Assembly: GCA_015680685.1 (NCBI GenBank)
Contig: MNCI01017890.1
Span: 201,416 to 265,415, forward strand
DNA: 64,000 bases
Direction: 5' to 3'
Source of the DNA: Gnetum montanum
Taxonomy: Eukaryota; Streptophyta; Gnetopsida; Gnetales; Gnetaceae
Shown piece by piece: positions 10,891 through 23,077 of this stretch. The notes under the pieces were generated by a model. The model did no database searches, was not told the origin of the DNA, and saw only the letters and a list, made by a program, of their open reading frames with translations. The position numbers were made by a program, and so were the translations under genes. Numbering within the stretch: the stretch's first letter is position 1; the number at the start of each line of letters is the position of its first letter.

Positions 10891-11694
10891 TGATGAGTGG
10901 CGAGGTACCCCTACACTCAACCATACGAATACAAGTGTTTCACACACGATTCGGTCGAACTCCAAGGACTAAGTGCTTATGCACCTTAATGGAACACTCA
11001 AGGTTAATCAATCATTATCTTCCCAAACTTACTTGTATTGTCATGGTTGTATGGTTAAGTAAGCTTGAGGTATATGATTTTTATAGCTTTTTTCCTTTTT
11101 ATGTTTCCTTCTAATAAAGGAAAGGGAGAGAGAGCTAAGTGACTAACTAACATTAACTATTCATTAACTAGTTTCTAAATGTTCCTAACACCAGTATCCA
11201 TTCCCACTTGCCATACACATCTTGAAGTAGTGCAACGCTGCTAGGATTACCAAACGCTAATCATTACTAGGTTACCAAGCGCTACACACATGCTTGAAGC
11301 GGTTGTACTGAGTGTATTTAACTAAGGGGGTTAAGGTTGAGAAAGATATTAATTAACCAGGAAAGCATTAAACAATCATTAATTACTAATTAGCTTAAGT
11401 TGTATGCTGCAAGGTTTATCATAAAGTTCATCTTTATTGTCGTCCACAAAATTGTGCTTAGGTACAAATTGCTTGAAAAAATATTTGTTCACTTTATGAC
11501 TCCTACTGTGGGCACACAGAAATAATTCTAACTCTGGAATAAAAAAACTGCAAGAATCTGGCTAAAGGTCTAAGTCTAACTCCCTTGAAAAAAACATCAC
11601 CTCTTATTTATAGAAGATGAGGTAGGACACGATATCGCATATGCGATATTGCGTGGCGAATACGATATCGCGTACACGATATCACGGCTCATCA
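10891..11694 (-). repeat. E1 5' LTR (804 bp) with TATA box and palindrome array
   Basis: On the minus strand the LTR opens with TGATGAGCCGTGATATCG, then runs through a cluster of CGATATCG-like palindromes (11687-11627) to a TATAAATA box (11612-11605). The TATA box marks the likely transcription start of the element. TTGAT follows outside at 11695-11699. Confidence 0.9.
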
Positions 11695-13448
11695 TTGATG
11701 ATACAAGGAGAATAAATAAATAAAGCAATGAGCCAAAACAATTGAAAATTTTAACATGGCTCAACAATTGGCTTTAAGGATAATTCCAATAATCCATAGT
11801 CCAAGGCTACCTAGGTGGTCTTAAAAAGTGTTTAAAGGTATTGAAATTAGTGCCAGTGACATGCTCAAGTCAAAAATTTCAAAAATTGATATATCATGAT
11901 CTTACCATGACCCATGGTGACTAAACCATAATCCATGATTTACCTAAAAATCTAAATGATGATATCAAATAGCAAAAATGATACTTTTTGTCAAACTATG
12001 TCTTAATCACAACCTTTGAAGACTAGTTATGGCTCATAGCTAACCTAAAGTTAGAAAAAATAATAAGAAATGGTAAAAATAACATGAATTTCTTTACCTT
12101 AACTTAACCAAAACCTATGATGGGAGACTATAACTTATGTTAAACTTGTGGTTTTGGAGGTTTTAAATTAAATATTATTTTTAAAAAAATTTAAAGTGTT
12201 TGATTGACCATGATCCATGGTTATCACTCAAGGTTTCACCATAACTCATGAATAACTTGTGGTTAATTCATGGTTTTAGTCTAAATACCAAAACAATTAG
12301 AAACAAACATGGAATAGCTCCCAACATTTCTAGATCTATAAGGGATCTTAGTAACATGTCAATGATGATGTAGGGGTTAGCTACATATTCATAAGCTCAA
12401 GGAAATTTTCCAAAAACATTTAAAAGAAGGACATAGATACCAAAGCCCTACAAAAGCTTGAAAAATTCAAATAATGGTGAAAACTTGGAATTTGGAAAAA
12501 CTAACAAAACCCATTTAGACATAAGATGAGATGATAAATTTTCATCAAAACAAAAGTCATATGCATAATACCCATCCTCAAAATGTTTGATACACTAATT
12601 TCTCACAAAATCCTAACCCAAGAAAATGGTCAAATTATAAAAATTTTAGCAAAACAAAAATAGTGCATGAAAATCATTTATTGTTATATGAGAAAAGAAA
12701 GACCTAATACAAAAAATTAAATACACATAACATGATAATTTCAACAAAATCCAAACCATGCCAAATATGTATAAAACCTAGGAATTAGAAAATATGTGAG
12801 AAAATTCCAAGAATTCTCACTTGAAAAGTAAGAAGCACAAAACCAAGAAGAAATTAGATCAACTCAACCATACACACACAAACCACATGCATAACAAACC
12901 AACAATGCTCTCATGATATTGTCACAAGTCTCCAATTTGGAAGTACTTCCACATTGAAGTACAATGGATGCCAAACTACCCAAAAGAATGAAGTGTCAAA
13001 TTTTAAATAGAAAACCTTCTAAGAATCTAACCATAGAAATATTAACCCTATTTTTAGAAACAAAAATAAGAAAAGTAATTTTAATGTCCACTCATCTCAT
13101 GTAAATTTAATAAAAGTCTATAAAATATTTAATAAAAATATTTTTATAAAATTATCATAAAACCTAGTTTATACATTTAATTTATAACATATTACACACA
13201 TAACTTGATCATGTAATTTACATGTTACATGCCAAACATGCCAAACTCATTCACCAGGTTAGTGCATACCAAATGAATATAAAATATTGCATAAATAAAA
13301 ATTACACAAACATGAAATTTAATATTGAGAATCTAAACTAACTAATAAGCATAAGCAAAAAACATCTTATACATCCAACAACATCAAAAGAACACACAAG
13401 TATGAGGTAATAATTCTAACTTATGCAACTAAAATATGGGCTATTACA
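11695..13448 (-). repeat. C1 3' LTR, inner part, after the E1 insertion
   Basis: It continues the C1 LTR interrupted at 4600. On the minus strand the LTR begins at 13448 with TGTAATAGCCCATATTTTAG, the typical start of plant chromovirus LTRs. The stretch 12840-13010 matches 30420-30590 closely ('CTCTCATGATATTG', 'AAAAGAATGAAGTGT'). The part 11880-12300 is full of ATCATGG/CCATGA-like words, also found at 29460-29880. Confidence 0.8.
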
Positions 13449-14006
13449 TCTTCTACCTATTAAGAATCTTTCTTCTTGAAGATCTCAAGATGGGTTAAAC
13501 ATATATTAAATTTTAACTACCACATAGACTCTTGAGAACCATGATGGCTTCACAAGACTTTCATCATCGAAATGGCTTTACTCTGTAACTTACACTCCAT
13601 TCGATTCATGATCCTAAATAGATGCCCCACATATGAGGCATCATCATCATCCTAGACTTGTCCCAAAAAAATGGTATTGGCTACATGAGTCTTTTTCATC
13701 ATTCACCTCTGTAAAGATCTAGGTATTTGTCTATTTGTAGTTTCTTTAAATCATCTTTCATGTAACTATTACACATTTCATCTAGGGGATGCCCTAGCAT
13801 CTACAAAATATAAAAACCAAACTTATCCATGATATTTGAGAAGGCTTTATAGTTGGCTACCAACTTGATGCTATCCCTCCTCCCTTCATATCTAGGCTTG
13901 GAACACATATGAAAAATCAATGTGAATCTATACTTTAGTCCAATTGAAAACATGGTTGTTATTAGAGACATACTTTTGAGGCATGAACACATGAAAAATA
14001 TCATAC
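13449..14006 (-). pseudogene. C1 integrase C-terminal part, downstream of the E2 insertion
   Basis: The minus strand continues the integrase interrupted by E2: DIFHVFMPQKYVSNNNHVF matches the conserved stretch after the integrase core of chromoviruses (of the type DVFHVSMLRKY). The frame then degrades. The region ends with a purine-rich stretch and the LTR start at 13448. E2 has landed inside the codons of the conserved His-Asp-Ile-Phe-His motif. Confidence 0.75.
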
Positions 14007-14011
14007 ATGAT

Positions 14012-14819
14012 TGATGAGTGGTGAGGTACCCCTACACTCAACCATACGAATACGAGTGTTTCACACACAATCCAGTCGAACTCCAAGGACTAAGTGCTTA
14101 TGTGCCTTAATGGAACACTCAGGGTTAATCAATCGTTGTCTTCCCAAGCTTACTTGTATTGTCACGGTTGTATGGTTAAGTAAGCTTGAGGTATATGATT
14201 TTTATAGCTTTTGTATTTTTTATGTCTTCTGCTAATAAAGGAGAGGGAGAGAGAACTAAGTGGCTAACTTACATTAGATATTCATTAACTAGTTTCTAAA
14301 TGTTCCTAACACTAGTATCTGTTCCCACTTGCCGTACACATCTTGAAACAGTGCAACGCTGCTAGGATTACTAAATGCTAATCGTTACTAGGTTACCAAG
14401 TGCTACACGCATGCTCGAAGCAGTCGTACTGAGTTTATTTAACTAAGGGCATTGAAGGTTAAGAGAGATATTAATTAACTAGGAAAGTGTTAAAAAATTA
14501 TTAATTACTAATTAGCTTAAGCTGTATGCTATAAGGTTTATCATAAAGTTCGTCTTTATTGCCATACTCAAAATTTTGCTCAGGTACAAATTGCTCAAAT
14601 AAAGATCTGTTCACTCTATGACTCCTACTATGGGCACATAGAAATAATTCTAACTCTAGAATGAAAAAATTGCAAGAGTCTGGCTAAGGGTCTAAGTCTA
14701 ACTACATTGGAACCAAGGGTGCTACCTCTTATTTATAGAAGATGAGGTAGGACACGATATTGCGTATGCAATATCACGTGGTGGATGTGATATTGCGTAT
14801 GCGATATCGCAGTTCATCA
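14012..14819 (-). repeat. E2 3' LTR (808 bp)
   Basis: It starts TGATGAG and ends TTCATCA. It aligns over its length with the E2 right LTR and those of E1. The polypurine tract lies at 14820-14832 (minus strand AGTCATAGGTGTA, a decayed form of AGTCATGGGGGTA). Confidence 0.92.
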
Positions 14820-14832
14820 TACACCTATGACT

Positions 14833-16703
14833 AAATGAAAACTCATCCTCAAATTCCTTACAAAATATTGAGAAGGTATGGGATTATTGACTTGAATGAT
14901 AACTAATGGTGAATGAGATTACAATACATGGCAACATTAGTGTTCATGACCACAAGAGTGAACACTATACACAATTGACATCCAGCCTTATTTGGTAGCT
15001 AAGAGAGAAGAAAAAGAGAAGACGTGTTGCTACCGACACTAGGATTGCTCCTTCCATTGTCCATCCATAACCACGCCATCAATTTTGTTCCTTGCACAAC
15101 CATTCAACACCAGTCTATCCTGAGTGTTTCCTTCAGGTCCAGTCTATTGCTGTATGATTGCCATCTGCACACACAACACAATCACATATGAGCAAGGAGA
15201 AGTAAATCATAGTATAGTTGATACCTTGCCTCGGTGTAAGGTCCATTGGCTGAGTTGTGATATGGCCAATACATATTCTAGGGATATAACACTGATGACT
15301 ACCCAAGGTGTAGGGGTTATGAAAAATTGAAAAAATTAGACCAGGGCCCCCATGACTAAGAGCGATCCTTTGGTAGCGATAGAATGGAAAAAGATAAGGA
15401 ATAAGAAAGATGGAGAAAAAGAAACAATGAAAATGCTGATAAAATGGATGTCAGAGATGGAAATGAACAAAACAAAAACAAAATGTTGATTGCAGAAATG
15501 TTTAAGGGAAAGAAGTTAACTGATGCACCAAATAGGAATGCTAGTGGATCCTCCCCAAAGTAGGCTCATGCCCTATATGCCCTAACAAACCCATATTCAA
15601 AGAGTCCATAGGCTCTGAAAATGTCATTTGGGAGCAAGAGTTAAAGACTTAATCCCAAGAATTCACCAAAGAGAAAAAAATGCATCAACCAAAATATAGA
15701 CTACTGATACAACTGGCAATGAAGTGGGAAATGGAGAAAGAATGATGGGAAGAAGAGAATGGAATGGAGTCCTAAGAACAAGGTGGTGTATAGCCCCTTG
15801 TGTATTTATGGTTAATGTGACTAAGTAGATCTCATTCCAAATCTAGCCTCAAACAATCCACATCCAGTGACTTCACATTAATACACTCGACTAGTCCATC
15901 CACTTGAAGTAACAAGAATGCTTCCACCAAAGAGTCAACATTATTCTAAGGAAGATGAGAAAGGGAAAAGTAGAAAGCAAGAGAGGGCCTTAGTTAGAGG
16001 GAACATGTTTGTTTAGTTTCATAACCAGTGCTTGTAGCCCAAATGATTATTTTGTCTAAGGGGTGTGCTTTGAATTCTCACTATTTTTTTTTTTTTTTGC
16101 ATGAGAACCACACCATGCAAAGAATTATTTTTATTGGCTCAGCTTCCTGATAATGGAGCAATGTCAGAATGGTAAGGAAAACTTAAGAAGAAAACATCCA
16201 AGCACCCAAGAGAATAGCCAGCAAAAATATATCAAATCCCTTTGAAGTCACATCCTTTTCAGTCCTTGAGTCCTTCTTTAGGTTGAGAAATGCCTAGTCA
16301 CCAATTTGTTAATAGTTTAAGAAAAGGACTGTACAGTTCCAAGCCAAGAGAGACCATAGAAATATATGAATGCATGGATGACGTGGACTCATTACCTATT
16401 CTATCAAAAGAACCATACCTTAGTATCAACATTATAACTCAAAGGTAAAAACCAAACATTAGCAATCAATAGAATACAGTTCATACCACCATCAAGAGCA
16501 CTTATTAGGTGACGAATCTAACAAAAAAAAATAACAAACAAAGAAAAAAAAAGAACAAAAACAAAAAAAAAACAAACAAAACAAATAGTCACACAAAGAA
16601 ATGAAAAAGTATAAACGATGTTGGAAAAAAAAGTCAAAGAAATTTGTAAAACAAAAATGTGTAAAACAAAAACTAAAAAAAAATAACTAAGGGCCTCAAA
16701 TGG
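14833..16703 (-). other. E2 3' untranslated region with A-rich tract
   Basis: I see no supported gene in this 1.9 kb. It is colinear with 5358-7262 of E1. An A-rich, AAAACAAAAAC-like tract lies at about 16520-16685 next to the pol stop, and a homopolymer run of about 18 T at 16085-16102. Confidence 0.6.
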
Positions 16704-18150
16704 TTAGCAAAGGTGGCTGTCTCTCCCATGACTGAGTTGGAAGGAGGAGATTCGAAATAGTGAGCAGGGTCATCCCTTCTTGGAGGTATTATGTGCACTG
16801 ACCATTCTAAATTCATGGAAGGGTTTGATCTATTGCACATTGACTAATAATCTCTTATCAGAGATCTTTGATTTGTATATGCTCATGGCCCCTGAAGGAA
16901 AGGTTGTATGAATAATGTAAGGTCCTTTCCATAGTGTTTGAAATTTTGTGCATTGTGGCACATGTGTGGGGTTCCAGTAGAGAACCTTATCTTCTGGTTG
17001 ATACTTAACTTTTCGAATCTTCAAGTCATGACGTTGCTTGTTATATGACTTGTGCAACTCATTTGATGATAGGGCAGCTAATTGATTTTCGTTTAGCACA
17101 TTTAAAGTGGCCAACCTTTGTTTTTGTGCTAGATCAAGATCGAGGTGGAGGTCACAAGCTATTGATAATGTACGGAGCTTGGATTGAATTAGAAGAGTTG
17201 GAAGCTTTCCGTATACTAATTCATAGGGAGAGTAGCCTATAGGGAGTTTATAGGTGGAGCGCTATGTCCAAAGAGCATCATTCAGTTTAGTGCTCCAATC
17301 TCGCCTATACTTGCTAATTGTCCTAGTTAATATTTTAGTGATCTCCCTATTGGTGACCTCAGCTTGTCTGTTAGCTTGGGAGTGATAAGGTGTAGTCAAT
17401 TTATGTTCAACCCCTGAGTGTTGCATTAACTTTTGAAAAGTTGCACCTATGAAGTGTGTTCCATTATCCGAGATAAGTGCACATGGCACACCAAACCTAT
17501 TTATGATTTTTTATTGCAAAAATTGTGCAGCTGTAGATGATGTGCAGTCTTTAATAGCAGCTACTTCAGCCCATTTTGTTAGATAGTCTACAACAACTAC
17601 AATGTAAGCTTTTCCATTCGCCATTGGTGTAATGGGCCTCATAAAGTCTATTCCCCAAATGTTGAAGGGTTCTAATGGTTGAATCCATTGTTGCGAACCC
17701 TCCATTTTAGTAGTCATTCCCCCATCATGTTGACAGCACTCACAAGATTGGACAAATTGATAGGCATCCCAAAATAATGTTGGCCAGTAATATCTTGCAA
17801 GCAAGATCTTAATAGCCATTCATCTCCCTGCATAGTGACCCCCATAAGGGCCCTCATGAGCATCTTGGAGAACTCTCAGTTGGTCTACCTTGGGCATGCA
17901 CCATCGAACCAAGCCATCAGGACACACTTTGTAAAGTTGTCCATTGATCTCCATGAAGTACTTAGCTCTATGAAGAAACTGTTATTTCTTCCTAAAGTCC
18001 AACTCCTATGGTGTTTTTTGAGTAAGGAGATAAGTGAGAATGCTAATATACCAGTTCGTCTCTATGGGTTGGTTATTCACTACATTGGCAAAGAGGGCTT
18101 CATCACAAAAATGATTAGACATTACATATTCATCCTCTTTGTTGTCCCAG
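16704..18150 (-). pseudogene. E2 integrase
   Basis: Integrase joins element cDNA to the host chromosome. On the minus strand I see the zinc-binding part (a His pair in HEGPYGGH, then CECC near 17740), the core Asp in WGIDFMRPI (about 17650), the second Asp in LISDNGTHF (about 17470), and the Glu in QAEVTNREI (about 17350). All three catalytic acids are therefore present. A C-terminal region with KVKYQPEDKVLYWNP and LWKGPYIIHTTFPSG ends at a TAA (16706-16704). Single stops interrupt it, for example between QFLQ and KIINRFG near 17510 and after VNVQ near 16828. No chromodomain follows. Confidence 0.85.
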
Positions 18151-18155
18151 CGCAA

Positions 18156-18840
18156 CTAAGATAAATGATCTACAACTACGTTCTTGGTGCCTTTTCGATC
18201 GATCATCATTAGATCGAACTCCTGTAGAATTACCAGCCATCGTATAATACGAGGGTTAACCGTTGGCTTGTTCATGAGGAATTGGATTGCACTATGATCT
18301 GTGTAGATGAACACTTTGTAACCTAACACATAGTGCTTAAACTTATCCAATGCAAACACTACATCCATTGATTTTTTCTCTGTAGTTGTGTAGTTAAGTT
18401 GTGCACTGGCGATACTTCTACTTGCACAGTGGATGTAGTAAGGGCATTTTTGGTCATCTAACTGTGTAAGTATGGCTCCTAAAGAATAATTGGATGCATT
18501 AGTCATTATGTGAAATAGTCTGGACCAATTAGGAGCTTGTAGAATGGGAGTTTCTACTAGCTTTCATTTCAGGGTTTGGAATGCTCGTTCACATTCCTTG
18601 GTCCACTCAAAAGGTACATCCTTCTTTGTTAGCTCTACCAACGGTTTGGCAATCTTGGAGAAGTTCTCAATGAATCTCCTATAGTAGCTAGTGTGTCCAA
18701 GGAATGATTGGATGTCTTTGATAGTTTTCGGTTGATGGGTGATTCCTTGGATGACCCTAATTTTATCTGGGTCTACCTCTATTCCTGCATGTGAAACCTT
18801 ATGCCCAAGTACTATGCCTTCTTGGACCATTAAATGGCTT
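18156..18840 (-). pseudogene. E2 RNase H and RT connection domain
   Basis: The minus strand shows the RT thumb/connection (VLGHKVSHAGIEVDPDKI, FLGHTSYYRRFIENFSKIA), then RNase H with FIYTDHSAIQFL and the ending MIDRKGTKNVVVDHLS. The Asp of TDHSAI and the final Asp of DHLS are intact. A frame change near 18510-18560 separates the connection from RNase H. RNase H removes the RNA strand during cDNA synthesis. Confidence 0.82.
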
Positions 18841-19700
18841 TTCTGCTAGTTGAGCCTTAGATTGGTTTCTATGCATCTTTTTAGCACTTTCTCTAACCGG
18901 TGCAAGGTTTGATCAAAACTTGTTCTATAGGTAGAGAAGTCGTTCATAAAGACTTCCACTTCGTTCTGTTTCCTATCTGCTATTGGAATATGCTTAGAAC
19001 TAAGCATTGAAACGTGGTAGGAGCATTACACAAGCCAAACGACATTTTTGTATACGCAAACGTTCCCCAAGGACTGGTGAACATTGTCTTGGCTTGGTCT
19101 TTTGGGGCCATCTGTATTTGGTTGTATCCACTATAGCCATCCAGAAAACTATAATAGCGATGTCTTGCTATGGTGTCTAAGACTTGGTCAATGAATGGCA
19201 ACGGAAAATGATCCTTAAATGTTACCATGTTTAGCAGCCTAAAATCTATGCACACCCTCCATTTTCCTCCCTTTTTAGGCACAATTACTAGAGGGCTAAC
19301 CCATTTGCTATCAGCAATGGGATATATGAACCCAGCCTTAAGAAGCTGTTCTATTTCTTCTTTTACTACTTGCTTCAATTTTGGGTTCAATCATCTCTGC
19401 GGTTGTTTTCGAGGTTTCATGGAGGAGTTAGTGTAAATCCTATGCTGGCATATCCTAGGATCTATTCCAGTTAATTTGGGATATGACCAGGCAAAGGCAT
19501 TTGACCACTTGTTTATTACCTTCAGCAATCTTTCTTTTTATTTGGAAGCAAGTCTTGCATTGATCATTAACGGTTTTCCTCTTTCAAGAATCATATATTC
19601 CAGACTAGTGGGTAATGGTTTTAATTCTAGGGGTTCTTATTTGAATTTTTCAGGAATTTCCATCTTCCCCTAGTTGATGTTTTCAAGGTTAAGGCTTGGA
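18841..19700 (-). pseudogene. E2 reverse transcriptase
   Basis: RT copies element RNA into DNA. The block at 19390-18980 carries FIYPIADSKWVSPLVIVPKK, GGKWRVCIDFRLLNMV, KDHFPLPFIDQVLD, FLDGYSGYNQI and MSFGLCNAPTTFQ, in the usual order and spacing. The catalytic box at 18950-18936 reads Phe-Met-Asn-Asp-Phe, where the lineage has Phe-Met-Asp-Asp-Phe (as in E4). The first metal-binding Asp is lost (GAC to AAC). Stops also interrupt the palm, for example just after SIFQ at 18980. Confidence 0.88.
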
Positions 19701-19749
19701 AGTTGGCCGCGGACTTGCTCTAGTGCATTTATGCTTTCGATGTAAGCGC

Positions 19750-20640
19750 AAGTTATTCCCTTAGTTAGTTCCATGCACATTAGTGAGTTGCTCTCTTGAT
19801 CAGCTATCAGCCACTAGGTGTCTTCTTGTCATGTGGCTGCTGCATACAAGCACTTTTGTATGTTAATGTTTTGTGCACACTGGTTGCATGTAGGCAATGC
19901 TAAACTTTGCACAACCCATGATCTCTGCATACAATTGCACCCTGTATCACTGTATGTGATGCATGGACCCTTCTTCTTCTCTATCTTTTCAAAAATGTTC
20001 TCCTTAGATATTTCTAGGGAAAGATTGCGGATTCCTAGGCATGCATCTATAGTACTTAGCCATGCCCTTCCCATTATTATTGGGAAGTCTCCTTTACCAT
20101 TATTCACTTGTATCACTAGGAAATCAGTGAGGTACAACCACCCACACACAGTGGTGACGATGTCCTCCACTAGTTCCAAGGGAACAGTGATGGACTGGTC
20201 AGCCAGCTCTAGGTGAATATTGCTCTTCTTTAATGGAGACAGGTTTCAAGCTTTGTACATTTCTTACGATATTAAGTTGACTCCAGAACCTAAATCTAGA
20301 AGAGATTTGCATGGCTCATTCCCAGCTATTTGGATATAGATTAGAGGGCTTCTAGGATCAGAGAATTTCCTAAAAAGGTGACCAACCTTGATCTAGTCAG
20401 TAACATGTGTTAACATAACCGTATGCATTGAGTTTAGTGTTTGGTTCAAAGGGAGCTTTGAAGCCTTATTTGATGGGGAGGCGTTCAAAGGTTCAACTGC
20501 TTGTGGTTGTCAGGGCTTGGTTAGACTATTGGTTTTGAAGAAAGGTCTTTTCTTCATACGGTTGTCAGAATCAACAGTGGGTTGAGGGTTTACAGCTCTT
20601 GTGGCATTGCGTTGCTGCGGTTGAGTAGGGAGTTTCCCTT
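19750..20640 (-). pseudogene. E2 aspartic protease
   Basis: The active-site motif DLGSG is encoded at 20296-20282, followed by VNLIS. ADQSITV, LVEDIVTTVCGWLYLTDFLV and PIIMGRAWLSTIDACLGI follow at about 20210-20040. DLG plus an IMGRxWL ending is the pattern I associate with Athila-like proteases. A Cys-rich segment comes after it (about 19970-19840, with Cys-Ile-Thr-Tyr and Cys-Asn-Cys), conserved in E1, of unknown role. A stop follows VNLIS. Confidence 0.8.
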
Positions 20641-20999
20641 GCATTGTTGGAGCGGGTGGTAATGGAGCTATTGGTGTGAGAGCTGTGAATGGATTTGAAG
20701 GATGGTATATTTATGGGTTATCTTCCCTAGGAGAAGGAGTTCTATAATACTCACGGGCTTGGTAGTGATGTTGTGGTGTAACGTGACTAACAAAGTCATG
20801 TGGAGAGATTGGATGTTCCACGTAGTAGCCATATGGGTCAAGTTGCCAATATGGGTATTGTTGCCTTGGTGGCAGCATCCCCCATGACTATGGGTATTGC
20901 CACTATTGATGTTGCTCAATGGGTTGTGGTGGAGTTCCACTTGGATAATATGTTGAAGGTTGGTGGAACTTCCTTGGGTTACCTTGGGGATCAGGTAAC

Positions 21000-22933
21000 C
21001 GTCGGGGTGCTTGTCATTTATTTAGTCATGGGTTAAGTGCATACACCCCAGACTCTTGTAGATGTGAGATCACTGGGCAACATCCCTTAGGATGGTCACA
21101 TTGGCATATCTCGCATCCACTATCATTATCTATGTTTGAATCCACAACCTCTTCTATGATGGCCATTTTGCCCTTACCCTTGTTATGTGCATTTTTCACT
21201 TCTCTCTTTTTCTTTTTGTCATGGTCACTACCTCGCTCCCTAGAATCCTCTACAATTTTAAGAACAGTTTCAAACCTACTATCCAGGGAGTCCCACATTT
21301 GGTCTACCTTTGCCGATACTTCTGCTATTAACTTTTGGAGAGGCAAAGTTTTCCTATTCACCATGTCTTCGAGTGGTGACTCTTCTTCCTCCTCACAAAA
21401 TCTCACTCCCCTTTTTTGGAAGGAAGGATCTCGATTGTATTCTTCCGCACTTTCTCTCTTTTGTAGCTCACCTTCTTCTTTGGCTACTTGCTCTAGCATT
21501 CTATGAATTTGATGAGACCTAAGCTTTGATAACCTTCCTTGGGTGTACGTCCCAAGGGTTCTTCTTGTTTCATGCCTAAGTCCATCCACAAGATGGCATA
21601 GTTGATCTCGCTACGAATAACCATGGCTAGGGCAATGATGTAACAGTGCGTAATAGTGGCCCATGGTAGCATCCAAGGCTTCATGATTTCCTTGCTTCCA
21701 CAGGTTAGACACTCAGGAGTATGTTTGGTACTTAATATTGAACAGTTCTAACATTGTACTCCACCTCTGAATGGATTCTGATTCTAAGGACCAGTACCAA
21801 CTTTCAGCTTCTTTCACTAATGTCCTTGGGAACAACTTCAGTTTTTATCATTTGTTTTCTATGTTTTGCAAGGCACATGCATTGTGGAATGCTTGTAAAT
21901 GATTTTGAGGATCAACATTGTATCCCCCTTCAAATTGTGGGATGTTGTTCATGTCTAACCTCTTGATCCTACTATCTTTTGGTGCCTTGTTGAAACTCTT
22001 ATGACCTCCGCTATATCTAGCATGCTTCTAGTTGCGAGTAGGGGTTCTTTATGATCATCTCATTCATAGTGTCTATGGTGTCTACGCGGTTCCCTACTCT
22101 CCCTTCTTCTATGCCTTGATTCTTTAGAGTACCCTCGTCCTCGTTCTTGACTGTCTTGTCGATGACTTCCACTTCGTTTTCCCCTATCCTCACAATTGGT
22201 TTTCCTATGACTACATCTAGACACTGAAGGAGAGGATGAAGATGATGATGAAGGTGAAGAAGAAGGAGAACCATTGCTATGATGGTGTTTTCTTCCTTCT
22301 CTTTGGTGGTTTTGGCCTCGATCATGATCACGATTAGAACGTCTGCCCTTATCATGTGTTCGTGTCCCTTCATTGAACACTTCATGTTCATGGGTATTAG
22401 AACCAAGGTTGTGAATAGTAGAGTGGAGGTTTCGATACACCACCTCCTGACCAATGTCAGGAGGGGGAACATCATTTTGGGAAAACTTGTTGAGGTAGGT
22501 TCACCATCCTCAATTTCACTCAAAACGTGCAGAGCGTCATGGGGCCATTTACCCTTCAGAGATGTATGGTATCTCTCCTGTTGCAAGTCCCTTTGACGTT
22601 GCGCTTCTGTGGGATGATAGTCTCTTGAGTCATGATCGCATGCAACATATTCTACTATAAAAGCAGCATGCCTATTCGTGTGAGAGCACGAAGGAGCATG
22701 TTGGAAATTGATCGATCTGGAGGAAACACTATGTTACCCTCCAAGTCTCTCCAACACAGTTGTTCATCTTGGTGGAGAATAAAGGTGAAATCGGGTACAT
22801 ACTCATTGGGATGAGTATATACCACACAAAATTGTTGAGGAACTAGCGGATCCTGGTTACGTGTATTATGCCGTCAATTGCATCTTGTGTTAGTCCTAGG
22901 CAGTGAAGTGCTCTTATGCAAAGAAGAAGACAT
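21000..22933 (-). pseudogene. E2 gag with SR-rich N-terminal region
   Basis: The start ATG is at 22933-22931 by alignment with E1 and E3. A conserved N-terminal stretch (VVYTHPNEYVPDFTFILHQDE) comes first. An Arg/Ser-rich region follows (22443-22060) with a run of Ser and Pro (SPSSSPSSSSSSSPSVSR) and many Arg/Glu/His residues. The retrotransposon gag core (about 21990-21500) is broken by frameshifts and by a TGA at 21715-21713. An 18-bp in-frame gap relative to E1 lies next to that TGA. The C-terminal part (21589-21026) is open and ends with CEICQCDHPKGCCPVISHLQ, an unusual Cys/His motif. Confidence 0.82.
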
Positions 22934-23058
22934 CTTGTCTTGTTCGATGTGTAATGTACTGTTGTCTTGTCTTTCTTTGACTAACCCTAAGGGTTCGTTC
23001 TAATGTTCCAATGATATGAATGATTTCCTATGTTCTACGCAGCGCATAAACAACTAAG

Positions 23059-23076
23059 TCCCTAGCAACAACACCA
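23059..23076 (-). promoter_or_regulatory. E2 primer binding site (tRNA-Asp type)
   Basis: The minus strand reads TGGTGTTGTTGCTAGGGA, one base inside the 5' LTR. It is a C-to-T/G-to-A decayed form of TGGCGCCGTTGCCGGGGA. Confidence 0.78.
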
Positions 23077-23077
23077 A

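Larger units (their letters stand above)
4601..11694 (-). mobile_element. E1: Athila-like LTR retrotransposon lacking RT, RNase H and integrase
   Basis: This 7094-bp element is flanked by a perfect 5-bp target duplication, TTGAT (4596-4600 and 11695-11699). Its LTRs share TGATGAG...CTCATCA ends. On the minus strand the order is 5' LTR (right), primer site, gag, protease, a short integrase tail, a long 3' untranslated region, polypurine tract and 3' LTR (left). The DNA that holds about 2.8 kb of pol in E2 is absent: the protease-side sequence joins the integrase tail at about 7430-7440. It is therefore a non-autonomous derivative, or a copy that lost pol after insertion. Confidence 0.9.

Noticed and set aside
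13449-13740. Chromodomain of C1
   Set aside because: The element type predicts one near here, but I cannot align the expected aromatic residues with confidence, so I do not call it.
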